From Parasphingopyxis sp. CP4 (GTDB lineage: Bacteria; Pseudomonadota; Alphaproteobacteria; Sphingomonadales; Sphingomonadaceae): a DNA stretch of 64,000 nucleotides. How positions within the stretch are numbered: position 1 is the first letter of the stretch; each line of letters begins with the position of its first letter. The notes beneath the pieces were generated by a model that saw nothing but the letters and a program-made list of their open reading frames with translations, had not been told where the DNA came from and ran no database searches. A program made the translations under genes and the position numbers. The stretch covers positions 2,234,001 through 2,298,000 of the forward strand of contig NZ_CP051130.1 of the NCBI RefSeq assembly GCF_013378055.1, in the 5' to 3' direction. This document shows positions 8,275 through 17,430 of the stretch, piece by piece.

Positions 8275-10914
8275 CTAGGCGCCGTCGCCTTCGTCCGCCA
8301 GTCGTTTGAGACGATAAACAAGTTCCAGCGCATCGCGCGGGGTCAGGTCATCGGCATGGATCGCCTCAAGCGCATCGCGAAGTGGATCGCTGCTCTCCTC
8401 TTCCTGGGCAATGTCAGCGGTGAAGAGTGGCAGGTCATCCAGCCCGGCAGCCAGCCCGCCAGTGGCCGCACGACCGGCCTCGAGCTTGGCCAATACGGAT
8501 CTTGCCCGGGCGACCGTTTCCTTCGGCAGTCCAGCGAGTTTCGCCACGGCGAGCCCATAGCTACGATCCGCCGGCCCATCGGCGAGTTCATGGAGCAGCA
8601 CAAGATCGCCCTTCCATTCGCGGGCGCGCACATGATGGAGCGATAACGCATCCAGCCGTTCCGCGAGGCGCGTGAGTTCGTGATAATGGGTGGCGAAGAG
8701 GCATCGGCACTGATTGACGTCATGCACCGCCTCGACCACCGCCCAGGCAATGGCGAGACCATCATAGGTGGAGGTGCCGCGTCCCACTTCGTCCAAGATG
8801 ACCAGGCTGTTCGCTGTCGCTTGTGAGAGGATGGCCGCAGTTTCGACCATCTCGACCATGAAGGTCGATCGGCCGCGCGCGAGATTGTCCGACGCGCCGA
8901 CCCGGCTGAATAGTTTGTCGACAATGCCGAGTTCGGCCGAAGCTGCCGGGACGTAGCTTCCGGCCTGAGCGAGCACGGCGATCAGCGCATTCTGGCGCAG
9001 GAAGGTCGATTTACCGCCCATATTCGGTCCGGTGACAAGCCAAAGCCGTTCTTCGGGCGAGAGGCCGCAATCATTGGCGACAAAGCGCTCGCCCTGTTGT
9101 TCGACGGCGCGTTCGACGACCGGATGGCGACCCGCCTCCACCTCGAAACAGGGATGATCGGCCAGTGTCGGTCGTACCCAGCCGGAAACGGCCGCTTGTT
9201 CGGCAAGGGCGCTTGCAACATCGAGCCGGGCCAGGGCATCTGCGGTTGCCGCAATCCGATCGCGATCGACCAAGACCGTCTCGGTCAGTTCCTCAAGATG
9301 CGCGGCTTCGGCAGCCAGCGCATGCGCGCCAGCCTGGGTCACGCGCTGTGCTTCCTCATGCAAATCCGGCGCGTTGAACCGCACGACACCCGCCAAAGTC
9401 TGACGATGGGTGAAACCGGACTCCGCATTCATGAGCGGATCGGCATGGCGGGTCGGGACTTCGATATGATAGCCGAGCACATTATTATGCTTGACCTTGA
9501 GCGTCGCGATCCCGGTCGCCTCGCGATAGCGCGCTTCAAGAGCGGCGATCGCCCGCCGGCCTGCTCCAGCCGTTTCGCGCAGATCATCGAGTGCTGCATC
9601 ATAGCCTTCGGCGATAAAGCCGCCCTTGCTGGTATCGATCGGTGGCTCGGGGACGAGCGCGCGCGCAAGATGGTCGGTCAGCGCGCCATGGCCCGTGAGC
9701 TTGGGCAGCAGCGCCGCCAGCAAGGCAGGTGGATCCGCGCGTTTGGCGAGGCTGATATTGAGGGTGCGCGCCGCCCCCAGCCCGTCGCGCATCAAGCCGA
9801 GATCGCGCGGCGTCCCGCGCCCGGCGACGAGCCGGCCCAGCGCCCGACCGATATCGGGGAGCGCTTTCAATTGGCCGCGCAGCGTCTCGCGCAAGCCTGC
9901 GTCATCCGCAAATAGCTGCACCAGATCGAGTCGCGCGCCGATCGCGGGAATATCTGTGAGCGGTGCCGCGATGTCCGCCGCGAGGAGCCTGGCGCCGGCA
10001 CCTGTAACCGTCTGGTCGATACAGCCGAGCAGGCTGCCCTTGCGGCCTCCGCCTACCGCTTCGGTCAGTTCCAGGCTTTCGCGGGTTGCCGCATCGATCA
10101 GCATATGATCGTCGGATCGGTGCCGGGCCGGCGGCTGCAGGAAGGGCAGCGCGCCCTGCCCCGCGGTTTCGAGATAGGCCAGCAATCCGCCCGCCGCCGC
10201 AAGCTCTGCCCGGTCGAAATCGCCAAAGCCATCGAGCGTCGCAACGCCAAACAGCTGCTTCAGCCGTTTTTCCGCCGCGATGCTGCTGAAATCGCCTTTT
10301 GCGCAAAGCTGGGCATGGGACGGGGCGGCAACAAAACCTTCTGGTGCAATCAGTTCGGCCGCGCCGAGCCGCGCCAGCTCCGCATCCAGCATCGCGGGGT
10401 CAGCGGCGGACAGCGCAAAGCGGCCGGTTGAAATATCGGCTGCCGCAATGCCAAGCGTACCGCCGGTAACGGCAATCGCGACCAGCCAATTCTCGGCCCG
10501 GGCATCGAGCAAGGTTTCTTCGGTCAAGGTGCCGGCGGTGACGACTCGGACCACGGCCCGCTCGACCAGCGCCTTGGATCCAGCGCGCTTCTTGGCCTGT
10601 TCGGGGGTTTCGGTTTGATCGGCGATGGCAACCCGGTGGCCGGCCTTGATCAACCGTGCGAGATAGGCCTCGTGGCTGTGCGCGGGGACGCCGCACATCG
10701 GAATCGGCGCGCCATCATGCTCGCCACGTGCCGTTAGAGCGATATCGAGGGTTGCCGCCGCGGCCTTGGCATCGTCGAAGAAAAGCTCAAAAAAATCGCC
10801 CATCCGGTAGAAAAGCAGGCAATCCGGCACCGTCTCCTTCAACGCAAGATATTGCGTCATCATCGGTGTCGGCCCGCTCTTCGCCGCGCGTTTCTTTTTC
10901 GCCTGTGTCGCCAT
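8275..10914 (-). CDS. mutS: DNA mismatch repair protein MutS
   Basis: Recognises base mismatches and small loops and recruits MutL. The 879 residues contain the whole MutS architecture. The mismatch-recognition domain has the Phe-x-Glu wedge in [10 protein letters not shown] near residue 40. Connector, lever and clamp domains follow, with [15 protein letters not shown]. The ATPase domain has Walker [10 protein letters not shown], Walker [17 protein letters not shown] and the FATHYHEL histidine motif. The start [12 protein letters not shown] has a basic tail common in alphaproteobacteria. It is divergent from maeB across about 100 bp and leads into glnD. Confidence 0.98.
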   Translation of the reverse strand: MATQAKKKRAAKSGPTPMMTQYLALKETVPDCLLFYRMGDFFELFFDDAKAAAATLDIALTARGEHDGAPIPMCGVPAHSHEAYLARLIKAGHRVAIADQTETPEQAKKRAGSKALVERAVVRVVTAGTLTEETLLDARAENWLVAIAVTGGTLGIAAADISTGRFALSAADPAMLDAELARLGAAELIAPEGFVAAPSHAQLCAKGDFSSIAAEKRLKQLFGVATLDGFGDFDRAELAAAGGLLAYLETAGQGALPFLQPPARHRSDDHMLIDAATRESLELTEAVGGGRKGSLLGCIDQTVTGAGARLLAADIAAPLTDIPAIGARLDLVQLFADDAGLRETLRGQLKALPDIGRALGRLVAGRGTPRDLGLMRDGLGAARTLNISLAKRADPPALLAALLPKLTGHGALTDHLARALVPEPPIDTSKGGFIAEGYDAALDDLRETAGAGRRAIAALEARYREATGIATLKVKHNNVLGYHIEVPTRHADPLMNAESGFTHRQTLAGVVRFNAPDLHEEAQRVTQAGAHALAAEAAHLEELTETVLVDRDRIAATADALARLDVASALAEQAAVSGWVRPTLADHPCFEVEAGRHPVVERAVEQQGERFVANDCGLSPEERLWLVTGPNMGGKSTFLRQNALIAVLAQAGSYVPAASAELGIVDKLFSRVGASDNLARGRSTFMVEMVETAAILSQATANSLVILDEVGRGTSTYDGLAIAWAVVEAVHDVNQCRCLFATHYHELTRLAERLDALSLHHVRAREWKGDLVLLHELADGPADRSYGLAVAKLAGLPKETVARARSVLAKLEAGRAATGGLAAGLDDLPLFTADIAQEEESSDPLRDALEAIHADDLTPRDALELVYRLKRLADEGDGA

Positions 10915-10986
10915 GTCGAATCCGGGGATAGCGTCTTGCCGCAGCCGCCGCCATGCCCCAAAAGGCGATTGGGCGGAAAGACCCAG

Positions 10987-11007
10987 TTATCCACGATGTC
11001 ATCCACA
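10987..11007 (+). promoter_or_regulatory. Two DnaA-box-like 9-mers between mutS and maeB
   Basis: TTATCCACG (10987-10995) and TCATCCACA (10999-11007) each match the DnaA consensus TTATNCACA at eight of nine positions and sit 12 bp apart in the same orientation. They lie in the divergent mutS-maeB gap, just before the maeB ribosome binding site. There is no AT-rich unwinding region or origin gene nearby, so this is not an origin; DnaA-linked control or chance are the options. Confidence 0.25.
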
Positions 11008-11016
11008 GAGGACGGT

Positions 11017-13278
11017 ATGAGCGACAAGACCAATGTCGAGTTTTCCGAGCGCGAGGCGCTGCTGTTTCACTCGCATGAACGGCCGGGCAAGATTGAGATC
11101 GTGGCGACCAAGCCGATGGCGACACAGCGGGACTTGAGCCTGGCCTATTCGCCGGGCGTCGCGGTGCCGGTGAAAGCAATCGCCGCCGATCCGGCCACCG
11201 CCTATGACTATACTGCCAAAGGCAATCTCGTGGCCGTCATCTCCAACGGTACGGCGATCCTCGGCCTCGGCAATCTGGGTGCACTGGCGTCAAAGCCGGT
11301 GATGGAGGGTAAGGCCGTCCTGTTCAAACGATTCGCCGATGTCGATTCGATTGATATCGAACTCGCCACCGAGGATGCGGAAAAGTTCATCAATGCGGTC
11401 GAACTGATGGAGCCGAGCTTTGGTGGCATAAACCTGGAAGATATCGGCGCGCCGGCCTGTTTCATCATCGAACAGACGCTGCGCGAGCGGATGAACATCC
11501 CGGTTTTCCATGACGACCAGCATGGAACAGCGATCATTGCGGCCGCCGGCGTTATCAATGCGCTGCATCTCACAGGACGCGACATCACAGATATCGACAT
11601 GGTCGTGTCGGGCGCCGGTGCTGCAGCAATCGCCTGCACCGAACTGATCAAGGCGATGGGCGCGCCCGCCGATCGCGTGTTGATGTGCGATTCCAAGGGC
11701 GTGATCTACCAGGGCCGCGAAGAATCCATGGACCAATGGAAATCCGCCCATGCCGCGCCAACCGACAAACGCACATTGCGTGAAGCGATGGAGGGCGCGG
11801 ACCTTTTCCTCGGCCTGTCCGTCGCCAATCTGGTCGATCAGGACATGGTGAAGTCCATGGCCGACAAGCCGATCATCTTTGCAATGGCAAACCCCGATCC
11901 CGAAATACTGCCCGAAGACGCAAAGGCCGTGCGGCCCGATGCGATCATCGCCACCGGCCGCTCAGACTATCCAAACCAGGTCAATAATGTGCTCGGCTTT
12001 CCGTTCATTTTCCGCGGTGCGCTCGACGTGCGCGCGACGACGATCAATGACGAAATGAAGATCGCGGCTGCCACATCGCTCGCGGAACTGGCCCGCCAGC
12101 AGGTCCCCGAAGAAGTCGCCGCAGCGTACGGGAAATCGCATAGCTTTGGCCCGGATTACATCATTCCCGCACCGTTTGATCCGCGCCTGATGGAAATTGT
12201 GCCGGCCGCAGTCGCCCAGGCGGCGATGGACTCGGGCGTCGCCCGCCAGCCTATCCTCGATATCGATGAATATCGCGATTCGCTGAAGTCCCGTTTGAAC
12301 CCGACCAATTCGGTGCTGACGCTTGCCTATGAGCAAGCCCGCGCCCAGCCGCGCCGTGTGCTGTTTGCCGAGGGCGAAGAAGAAGTCGTACTGCGCGCCG
12401 CCATCCAGTTCCTCGATGGAGGCTATGGCATTCCCGTTCTGGTCGGTCGCGACGATGTGCCGGAACGGCTTCGCGAACTGGGCGTCGATGATCCCGACAG
12501 TTTTGAATATCATAACAGCCGCAAATCACCGCTCGTGCCGCAGATGGTCGATTATCTCTATGATAGGTTGCAGCGCCGCGGATTCTTGCGGCGCGATTGC
12601 GAGCGTATGGTCAATAACGATCGCAACATCTTTGGCGCGCTTTTACTCGCACTCGGCGAAGCCGATGTGATGATAACAGGCGTGACGCGCCAGTTCAGCC
12701 AGTCGCTCAGTCAGGTGATGAAGGTGATCGACCCAATTGAAGGCCGTCGACCGTTCGGCATCCATATGCTGGTCGGCCGCAACCATAATGTCTTCATGGC
12801 CGATACGACGATCAACGAACGTCCATCGCCCGAACTGCTCGCTGACATTGCTGAGCAAACCGCTGCGGTGGCGCGGCGCATGGGCCATGAACCGCGCGTT
12901 GCCTTCCTGTCCTATTCAACCTTCGGCAACCCACCGGGCAACTGGCTTGAGAATATTCGCGAAGCGGTTGCCTTGCTTGATGAGCGTGGCGTGAGTTTCG
13001 AATATGAGGGGGAAATGGCGCCCGATGTCGCGCTCAACCCGAAGCTGATGAAGAGTTATCCGTTCAGCCGCTTGTCACAGCCGGCGAATGTACTGGTGAT
13101 GCCGGGTCTGCAATCGGCGAATCTGTCAGCCAAGTTGCTGCGCGAACTCGGCGGCGATTCGGTGGTCGGACCAATGCTTGTCGGTATGGCCCGCCCGGTC
13201 CAGATTGCGACAATGTCGGCAACCGCCAGCGAGCTTGTGACGCTGGCAGTGCTCGCTGCGGGCGGGATTGCGCGCTAG
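11017..13278 (+). CDS. maeB: NADP-dependent malic enzyme with C-terminal phosphotransacetylase-like domain
   Basis: Converts malate to pyruvate and CO2 with reduction of NADP, feeding anaplerosis and NADPH supply. The 753-residue length is that of MaeB. The N-terminal malic domain has LAYSPGVAVPVKAI. The NAD(P)-binding part has FHDDQHGTAIIAAAGVINAL and VVSGAGAAAIACTELI. The last 320 residues, from about RVLFAEGEEEVVLRA, form the phosphotransacetylase-like domain that regulates activity by acetyl-CoA in this family. I chose the ATG beginning MSDKTNVEF because GAGG precedes it by about 6 bases; an in-frame ATG seven codons upstream is weaker. Confidence 0.96.
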   Translation: MSDKTNVEFSEREALLFHSHERPGKIEIVATKPMATQRDLSLAYSPGVAVPVKAIAADPATAYDYTAKGNLVAVISNGTAILGLGNLGALASKPVMEGKAVLFKRFADVDSIDIELATEDAEKFINAVELMEPSFGGINLEDIGAPACFIIEQTLRERMNIPVFHDDQHGTAIIAAAGVINALHLTGRDITDIDMVVSGAGAAAIACTELIKAMGAPADRVLMCDSKGVIYQGREESMDQWKSAHAAPTDKRTLREAMEGADLFLGLSVANLVDQDMVKSMADKPIIFAMANPDPEILPEDAKAVRPDAIIATGRSDYPNQVNNVLGFPFIFRGALDVRATTINDEMKIAAATSLAELARQQVPEEVAAAYGKSHSFGPDYIIPAPFDPRLMEIVPAAVAQAAMDSGVARQPILDIDEYRDSLKSRLNPTNSVLTLAYEQARAQPRRVLFAEGEEEVVLRAAIQFLDGGYGIPVLVGRDDVPERLRELGVDDPDSFEYHNSRKSPLVPQMVDYLYDRLQRRGFLRRDCERMVNNDRNIFGALLLALGEADVMITGVTRQFSQSLSQVMKVIDPIEGRRPFGIHMLVGRNHNVFMADTTINERPSPELLADIAEQTAAVARRMGHEPRVAFLSYSTFGNPPGNWLENIREAVALLDERGVSFEYEGEMAPDVALNPKLMKSYPFSRLSQPANVLVMPGLQSANLSAKLLRELGGDSVVGPMLVGMARPVQIATMSATASELVTLAVLAAGGIAR

Positions 13279-13287
13279 TTTTCTAGA

Positions 13288-13306
13288 TCAACCGATGGGC
13301 GGTTGA
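13288..13306. terminator. Small hairpin between converging maeB and bamE
   Basis: TCAACCG (13288-13294) pairs with CGGTTGA (13300-13306) around a five-base loop, in the 32-bp gap between the two stop codons. There is no clear T-run on either strand, so it would be a weak bidirectional terminator at best. Confidence 0.3.
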
Positions 13307-13310
13307 GTGA

Positions 13311-13814
13311 TTAGCCGCCTGGATTATCCGCTGTTCCACCGCCTCGGCTGATGCTGCCAACCTGGCCAATATTGCCGAACAACTCGTCAAAGAAGCTACG
13401 ATCTCGGCCGAGCGTTGGTGTTTCTTCGCCCCAGGGATTGATCGACGCGACCTGATCAATGCCGATCTGGTCCACCGCCGCGACATTGCCATCACCGGCA
13501 AAACGAACCGCGAGAATTGTCTGGTTGACCGGACGAGGTCGGGCAAATGCAAGCTGGCGAGATTCGCGAGAGACATAATACCAGGTCGGCGTCTCAGTCG
13601 CAGTCGTGAACTGGCTGGTGAAGGTCGGGCGGCCAAGCGTTGCCTGAACAGATGCCCGATTATCAACACCAGGTTGTATCGATTCAATCAGAATCTGTTC
13701 GCCCAGATAGCCCTGATGCGTGCGAATCTGCGCGCAACCGCTGGTTACAATGCCGGTCGCCATCAGCGCCACCATGCTGGCGATCATCGGCAATTGCCGG
13801 ATTTTCGGGGCCAT
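13311..13814 (-). CDS. bamE: Outer-membrane assembly lipoprotein BamE (SmpA/OmlA)
   Basis: Small lipoprotein subunit of the BAM complex that folds beta-barrel proteins into the outer membrane. An export signal (MIASMVALMATGIVTSGC) ends in a lipobox with Cys near residue 27, so the mature protein is lipid-anchored on the periplasmic side. The SmpA/OmlA fold follows, with SIQPGVDNRASVQATLGRPT and WYYVSR. The Gly-rich tail is poorly conserved, as in other sphingomonads. The start has a good Shine-Dalgarno (AAGGAG). It is divergent from the cytochrome bc1 chaperone gene. Confidence 0.92.
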   Translation of the reverse strand: MAPKIRQLPMIASMVALMATGIVTSGCAQIRTHQGYLGEQILIESIQPGVDNRASVQATLGRPTFTSQFTTATETPTWYYVSRESRQLAFARPRPVNQTILAVRFAGDGNVAAVDQIGIDQVASINPWGEETPTLGRDRSFFDELFGNIGQVGSISRGGGTADNPGG

Positions 13815-13932
13815 TTCACTCTCCTTACGCGCAATGCCAATACAGCCAGCATTGCAACTTGGTCATCGGCGCTCAATATGCGGAACAAGGGGCCGATAGC
13901 AAGGCCGCATCGATGGAACGAGAGCAAGCCCA

Positions 13933-14460
13933 ATGTCATTCTTTACCCGGCTTTTTGGTGGACGCGAGCCCCGCGACGCATTGCAGCCGCTTTACTGCAT
14001 GGTTGTTGCCCGTGCGCGCGACCCGCAATGGTATGTCCAAGGCGGAGTACCGGACACGCAGGATGGGCGATTCGACATGATTGCCGCAATCCTGGCGTTG
14101 ATCTTACTGCGCCTCGAAAATCAAGGTGATGCATTCGGGCCGCAAAGCGCTCTGCTTGCCGAACTGTTTGTCGAGGACATGGACGGCCAGCTGCGCGAGC
14201 TTGGTGTGGGTGACATCGTGGTAGGAAAACATATCGGCAAGATGATGGGCGCACTTGGTGGGCGGCTTGCCGCTTATCGCGACGGCTTCAAGCCCGATGG
14301 CGACGCGCGGGAGTCCTTGTTGCGCAACCTGTATCGCGGAACCGAGCCGGCTGATGATGCGGTCAATTATTCTGTAACCCGACTAGAGCAATTCTCTGCA
14401 GCACTGGCGGAAACGCCCGGGGCCGATATCGTCTCGGGTACCGTGCCGGAGCTTGCATGA
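13933..14460 (+). CDS. Ubiquinol-cytochrome c chaperone (CBP3/UQCC1-like)
   Basis: Alphaproteobacterial relative of mitochondrial Cbp3, which helps assemble cytochrome b into the bc1 complex. The 175-residue protein begins MSFFTRLFGG, has QPLYCMVVARARDPQWYV near its start and FDMIAAILALILLRLENQG in the middle, both typical of the family. There is no signal peptide; homologues act at the cytoplasmic face of the inner membrane. Its TGA overlaps the ATG of the DUF177 gene (ATGA), so the two are translationally coupled. The function is inferred from the family. Confidence 0.85.
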   Translation: MSFFTRLFGGREPRDALQPLYCMVVARARDPQWYVQGGVPDTQDGRFDMIAAILALILLRLENQGDAFGPQSALLAELFVEDMDGQLRELGVGDIVVGKHIGKMMGALGGRLAAYRDGFKPDGDARESLLRNLYRGTEPADDAVNYSVTRLEQFSAALAETPGADIVSGTVPELA

Positions 14461-14993
14461 CTGTCGATCCTGAATTTTCCCGCCCCATTCCAATCGACAC
14501 GATCGGTGCTGGCGCGGTTGAGCATGAGATCTCTGCCAATCCGGACGAATGTGCGGCCTTGGCCAAGCGCTTTGGGCTCAAAGCAATCGCAACTCTGGGC
14601 GCGCGCGCCGATGTACGCCGGGAGGGAGATCAGATATTCGCCGATGGATCAGTACAGGCTGAAGTGACGCAAAGCTGCGTAGTAACGGATGAACCGATTG
14701 CCCACTCCGTCAACGAGGGTTTTTCGCTCCGCTTCGTGCCGGAAGATGCGCCCAAGGACGAAGAAGAAATCGAGCTGAGCGCCGATGAATGTGAAACGCT
14801 GACCTATCTGGGCGGCGCTATTGATCTTGGCGAAGCCGCCGCGGAAACGCTTGCTCTAACGCTGGATCCATTTCCGCGCGGCCCGAATGCAGATGATGCC
14901 CTGCGCGACGCCGGCGTTATCAGCGAAGAAGAAGCCGGGCCTTTTGGTGCGCTAAAGGGTCTTAGAGACCAGTTGGCTGCCAAAAAGGACTAA
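14457..14993 (+). CDS. DUF177 (YceD) family protein
   Basis: Acidic soluble protein of 178 residues. The YceD/DUF177 core is visible: SVQAEVTQSCVVTDEPI with the conserved Cys, and the later YLGGAIDLGEAAAETLALTL, with PFPRGP following. In many bacteria yceD sits before rpmF (ribosomal protein L32) and is implicated in 23S rRNA metabolism; plant homologues affect 23S rRNA accumulation. Here rpmF does not follow; instead the gene is coupled to the cytochrome bc1 chaperone gene, and ssb comes next on the other strand. The exact biochemical role remains unclear. Confidence 0.88.
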   Translation: MTVDPEFSRPIPIDTIGAGAVEHEISANPDECAALAKRFGLKAIATLGARADVRREGDQIFADGSVQAEVTQSCVVTDEPIAHSVNEGFSLRFVPEDAPKDEEEIELSADECETLTYLGGAIDLGEAAAETLALTLDPFPRGPNADDALRDAGVISEEEAGPFGALKGLRDQLAAKKD

Positions 14994-14996
14994 CGC

Positions 14997-15497
14997 CTAA
15001 AAGGGTACGTCGTCGTCGAGATCGTCGTCGAACGCGCCACCGGCAGGCTTGGAACCGGAGGATTGGCCCCCGCCATTGCCCCCTGAGTCGCCCCAACTAT
15101 CACCACCACCGCCAGCACTGCCGCCGCCACCGCCACCGCCACCATCGCGGCCGTCGAGCATCGTCATGCTGCCGTTAAAACCATCGATCACGACTTCGGT
15201 GGAATAGCGGTCATTGCCGGACTGGTCCTGCCATTTCCGCGTCCGAAGCTGGCCTTCGATATAGACCTTGCTGCCTTTACGCAGATAGCGTTCAGCAACA
15301 TTGGCGAGACCTTCGGAGAAAATGGCAACGCTGTGCCATTCGGTACGCTCGCGGCGTTCCCCGGTCTGCTTGTCTTTCCAGTTTTCAGATGTGGCAATCC
15401 GCAAATTGCAGACCTTGCCACCATTGTTGAAGGTGCGGCTTTCAGGATCGCGTCCGAGATTACCGATCAATATTACCTTGTTGACGCTGCCTGCCAT
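14997..15497 (-). CDS. ssb: Single-stranded DNA-binding protein
   Basis: Coats single-stranded DNA in replication, repair and recombination. The 166 residues begin [19 protein letters not shown], the family start, and contain the OB-fold with [11 protein letters not shown] and [14 protein letters not shown] long Gly/Ser-rich linker follows, ending in the acidic tip [10 protein letters not shown] that recruits partner proteins. A reading frame extends 37 codons upstream but runs into a palindromic repeat and is not coding; the chosen ATG has GGGAGA before it. It ends 3 bp from the DUF177 stop. Confidence 0.97.
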   Translation of the reverse strand: MAGSVNKVILIGNLGRDPESRTFNNGGKVCNLRIATSENWKDKQTGERRERTEWHSVAIFSEGLANVAERYLRKGSKVYIEGQLRTRKWQDQSGNDRYSTEVVIDGFNGSMTMLDGRDGGGGGGGGSAGGGGDSWGDSGGNGGGQSSGSKPAGGAFDDDLDDDVPF

Positions 15498-15549
15498 GTC
15501 TTGTCTCCCGCGAGGCGACAGGGGTCCCGCCTCCCTCAAATGAAAAATA

Positions 15550-15614
15550 CCCTGAGCGTGTCGAAGGGTCGCTGTCTTTGGCTTAGTTAAAGGACAGTGC
15601 TTCGACAAGCGCAG
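15550..15614. repeat. Intergenic palindromic repeat, GTCGAAG family (diverged copy)
   Basis: CTGAGCGTGTCGAAG (15552-15566) faces CTTCGACAAGCGCAG (15600-15614) as an inverted repeat with two mismatches; an inner CTGTC...GACAG stem lies between. It shares its core with the copies near 22.1, 43.2 and 45.1 kb. It lies between ssb and feoA and can act as a stem-loop in the transcript. Confidence 0.7.
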
Positions 15615-15656
15615 CCGTACCGGATTGTGAATTGTCTGAGGCTGTGCGCAGCCTGC

Positions 15657-15899
15657 TCAGCGCGCTAGCTGTTCGACCTCGACAGCTGCGGCATGATCGC
15701 GGCGAATAGCGTAGGTTTTGCCGCCAATCGTGCAGGCAATCGGATCGCCGGCAAATGCTGCACAATGGGTCGCTTCAACAGTTTCGCCCTCCACGATTCC
15801 CGAATCGCGAAGACGCTGAACCACTTCTGCGGACAGGCTGTCCCAATCAACCGCGGTGATTAGAGCCGATTCGCGCAGCGGGAGTCGGTCGAGTCGCAT
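15657..15899 (-). CDS. feoA: FeoA domain protein
   Basis: Small SH3-like cytoplasmic protein of 80 residues that normally works with the Fe(II) permease FeoB. It begins MRLDRLPLRESALITAVDW and has the FeoA pattern VVQRLRDSGIVEGETVEATH followed by ACTIGGKTYAIRRDHAAAVEV. It starts 4 bp after the COQ9 stop on the same strand, so the two are likely co-transcribed. In related genomes feoB follows; here the next gene is ssb, reached across a repeat. feoA is therefore an orphan in this window; feoB may be elsewhere. Confidence 0.85.
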   Translation of the reverse strand: MRLDRLPLRESALITAVDWDSLSAEVVQRLRDSGIVEGETVEATHCAAFAGDPIACTIGGKTYAIRRDHAAAVEVEQLAR

Positions 15900-15903
15900 T
15901 GGT

Positions 15904-16569
15904 TCAGCGACCCGGATAGCGCAGCCGGCCGAGAAAGCGGGTGACGCTGAAGCGGCGATCCGGATCCATGCGGAACTTTCGCTTCAGTTTCTCGAACTGG
16001 GCGACATTGCCGAGGCGCCGATCAAGAAAAGCAATGGTTTCGGCTTCGTCGTCGCTCTCATCTTCGAGCCAAGCCATGATCGTGGAGCCGTACACTCCGC
16101 CAAGAATGGTGCGCTTGCTATAGTGGTTGATATCGGTGGATGTGTCACCGGCCAGCCGCCACATCGCATCGGCCGAGCGCCAGCCCAACTTTCCGGCAAG
16201 CGGGACATTTTTCGGCATGGCGAGAATGGCGATCGCGCGGCGCAGGGCTTCCTTGTGCGGACGCGCGATATCTAGACGTTTGAGAATCGCCGCCCGGATT
16301 CGCTTGTGGATCGGCATGGCATCCAATTCTTCGACCGTGAAACTTGCTTCCATTTCGGCATCGATTGTGGCGAACCAGGCATCAATCATGTCCGTCGCGC
16401 CCTTGGAAAAGGCGAGCTTTGCGGCCTCGGGATCGATATCAGCATCATGCGCCGCGCGCTCAATGGCTTCGTCAGTCCAGCCATCAAAGGCGGCATGGTT
16501 TGCAATCATCGGGCCCAGATGGGCGCGGATTTCATCGAGCGTCGGATCGGCGGGCATCGCTTGGGCCAT
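15904..16569 (-). CDS. COQ9 family ubiquinone-biosynthesis protein
   Basis: Homologue of mitochondrial COQ9, a lipid-binding helper of the demethoxyubiquinone hydroxylase step. The 221-residue protein shows an N-terminal TetR-like helical part (AAFDGWTDEAIERAAHDADI) and the C-terminal COQ9 signature (LAGDTSTDINHYSKRTILGGVY), including the DxNxYxKR pattern. No signal peptide is present; such proteins attach to membranes by a C-terminal amphipathic helix. It heads the COQ9-feoA pair and is divergent from the PuuD-like gene. The family call is strong; a function in ubiquinone synthesis is by homology. Confidence 0.9.
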   Translation of the reverse strand: MAQAMPADPTLDEIRAHLGPMIANHAAFDGWTDEAIERAAHDADIDPEAAKLAFSKGATDMIDAWFATIDAEMEASFTVEELDAMPIHKRIRAAILKRLDIARPHKEALRRAIAILAMPKNVPLAGKLGWRSADAMWRLAGDTSTDINHYSKRTILGGVYGSTIMAWLEDESDDEAETIAFLDRRLGNVAQFEKLKRKFRMDPDRRFSVTRFLGRLRYPGR

Positions 16570-16702
16570 GCGGACCTATATAAGCCACTGGCCAAAGAGA
16601 CCAAGGCCTGTGTACTGCCGTTCGTGACAGATTCTCGGCTTTTTGGTATCGAACCCGGCAATGGGCTCGGAACTGGCAGTCCGAAACAACAGGGGAAGCG
16701 AA

Positions 16703-17287
16703 ATGGCGAAATTTTTCGGAAATCTCAATGCGGTATTGATCGCAGGAATAGTCGTCCTGCTGGCCATCATGTTCGGTCTGCACAGCGGATATGTCAGTGA
16801 TACGGCTCTCTATCCCAATCAGTTCTTCCGGTTCCTCCATGTCCTGTGCGGGATCATGTGGATCGGGCTGCTCTATTATTTCAATTTCGTCCAGGTGCCG
16901 GCGATGCCCGGCATCCCGGCCGAGCATAAACCGGGCGTGACCGGCCATATCGCACCCAAAGCGCTGTTCTGGTTCCGTTGGGCTGCCGCTTTCACCGTGC
17001 TGACCGGCCTCATCGTTGCTCATCTTTCGGGCTATCTCACCCAGGCGTTGACCTTGCAGACCGGCTTCACGCTGATCGGCATCGGCATGTGGATGGCGCT
17101 GATCATGGCGTTCAACGTCTGGTTCATCATCTGGCCGGCGCAGAAGAAGATTCTCGGCATGGTTGAAGCGAGTGATGAGGAGAAAGCGGCGGCTGCACCG
17201 CGGGCACTGATCGCATCGCGTACCAATACGCTGCTCTCGATCCCGATGCTCTATTGCATGGTGACACAGGGCGCGCTTGCCGTCTGA
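16703..17287 (+). CDS. Membrane protein with urate hydroxylase PuuD-like N-terminal domain
   Basis: Integral membrane protein of 194 residues with about five helices. The family pattern includes NQFFRFLHVLCGIMWIGLLY, a His and Trp-rich helix typical of the urate oxidase N-terminal (PuuD) membrane domain, and FNVWFIIWPAQKKILGMV near the end. True PuuD enzymes carry a C-terminal cytochrome c domain, which is absent here, and no purine-degradation gene is nearby. Urate oxidation is therefore doubtful; a haem-containing membrane protein of unknown role is safer. The start was chosen for AGGGGAAG about 8 bases upstream; a longer frame has no such site. Confidence 0.65.
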   Translation: MAKFFGNLNAVLIAGIVVLLAIMFGLHSGYVSDTALYPNQFFRFLHVLCGIMWIGLLYYFNFVQVPAMPGIPAEHKPGVTGHIAPKALFWFRWAAAFTVLTGLIVAHLSGYLTQALTLQTGFTLIGIGMWMALIMAFNVWFIIWPAQKKILGMVEASDEEKAAAAPRALIASRTNTLLSIPMLYCMVTQGALAV

Positions 17288-17293
17288 TTAGAA

Positions 17294-17345
17294 CCGGGGC
17301 GGTGGCGGTGCCATTGCCCCGGATCGCATCCCGGCTTTAGGCCGG
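17294..17345 (+). terminator. Tandem GC-rich hairpins after the PuuD-like gene
   Basis: CCGGGGC (17294-17300) pairs with GCCCCGG (17316-17322), and CCGGC (17331-17335) pairs with GCCGG (17341-17345). They begin 7 bp after the stop. No long T-run follows, so termination by them alone is uncertain. Confidence 0.35.
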
Positions 17346-17430
17346 ATTAGAAAAGTTTGCGCGTTCTGCACTGGCCAGCCCAGTCTCATCCCTTATGTCA
17401 GTCATCGACACAAATAAGGGACTGCACATC

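Noticed and set aside
7804-8646. 280-codon open frame on the + strand across glnD and mutS
   Set aside because: It is antisense to two long, motif-complete genes and has no family-like sequence; such frames are common in GC-rich coding DNA.
10987-11007. Replication origin at the DnaA-like boxes
   Set aside because: Only two boxes, no AT-rich unwinding region and no origin-linked genes such as dnaA, hemE or parAB nearby.
15498-15608. 37-codon N-terminal extension of ssb
   Set aside because: It overlaps an intergenic repeat; SSB proteins begin at [12 protein letters not shown].
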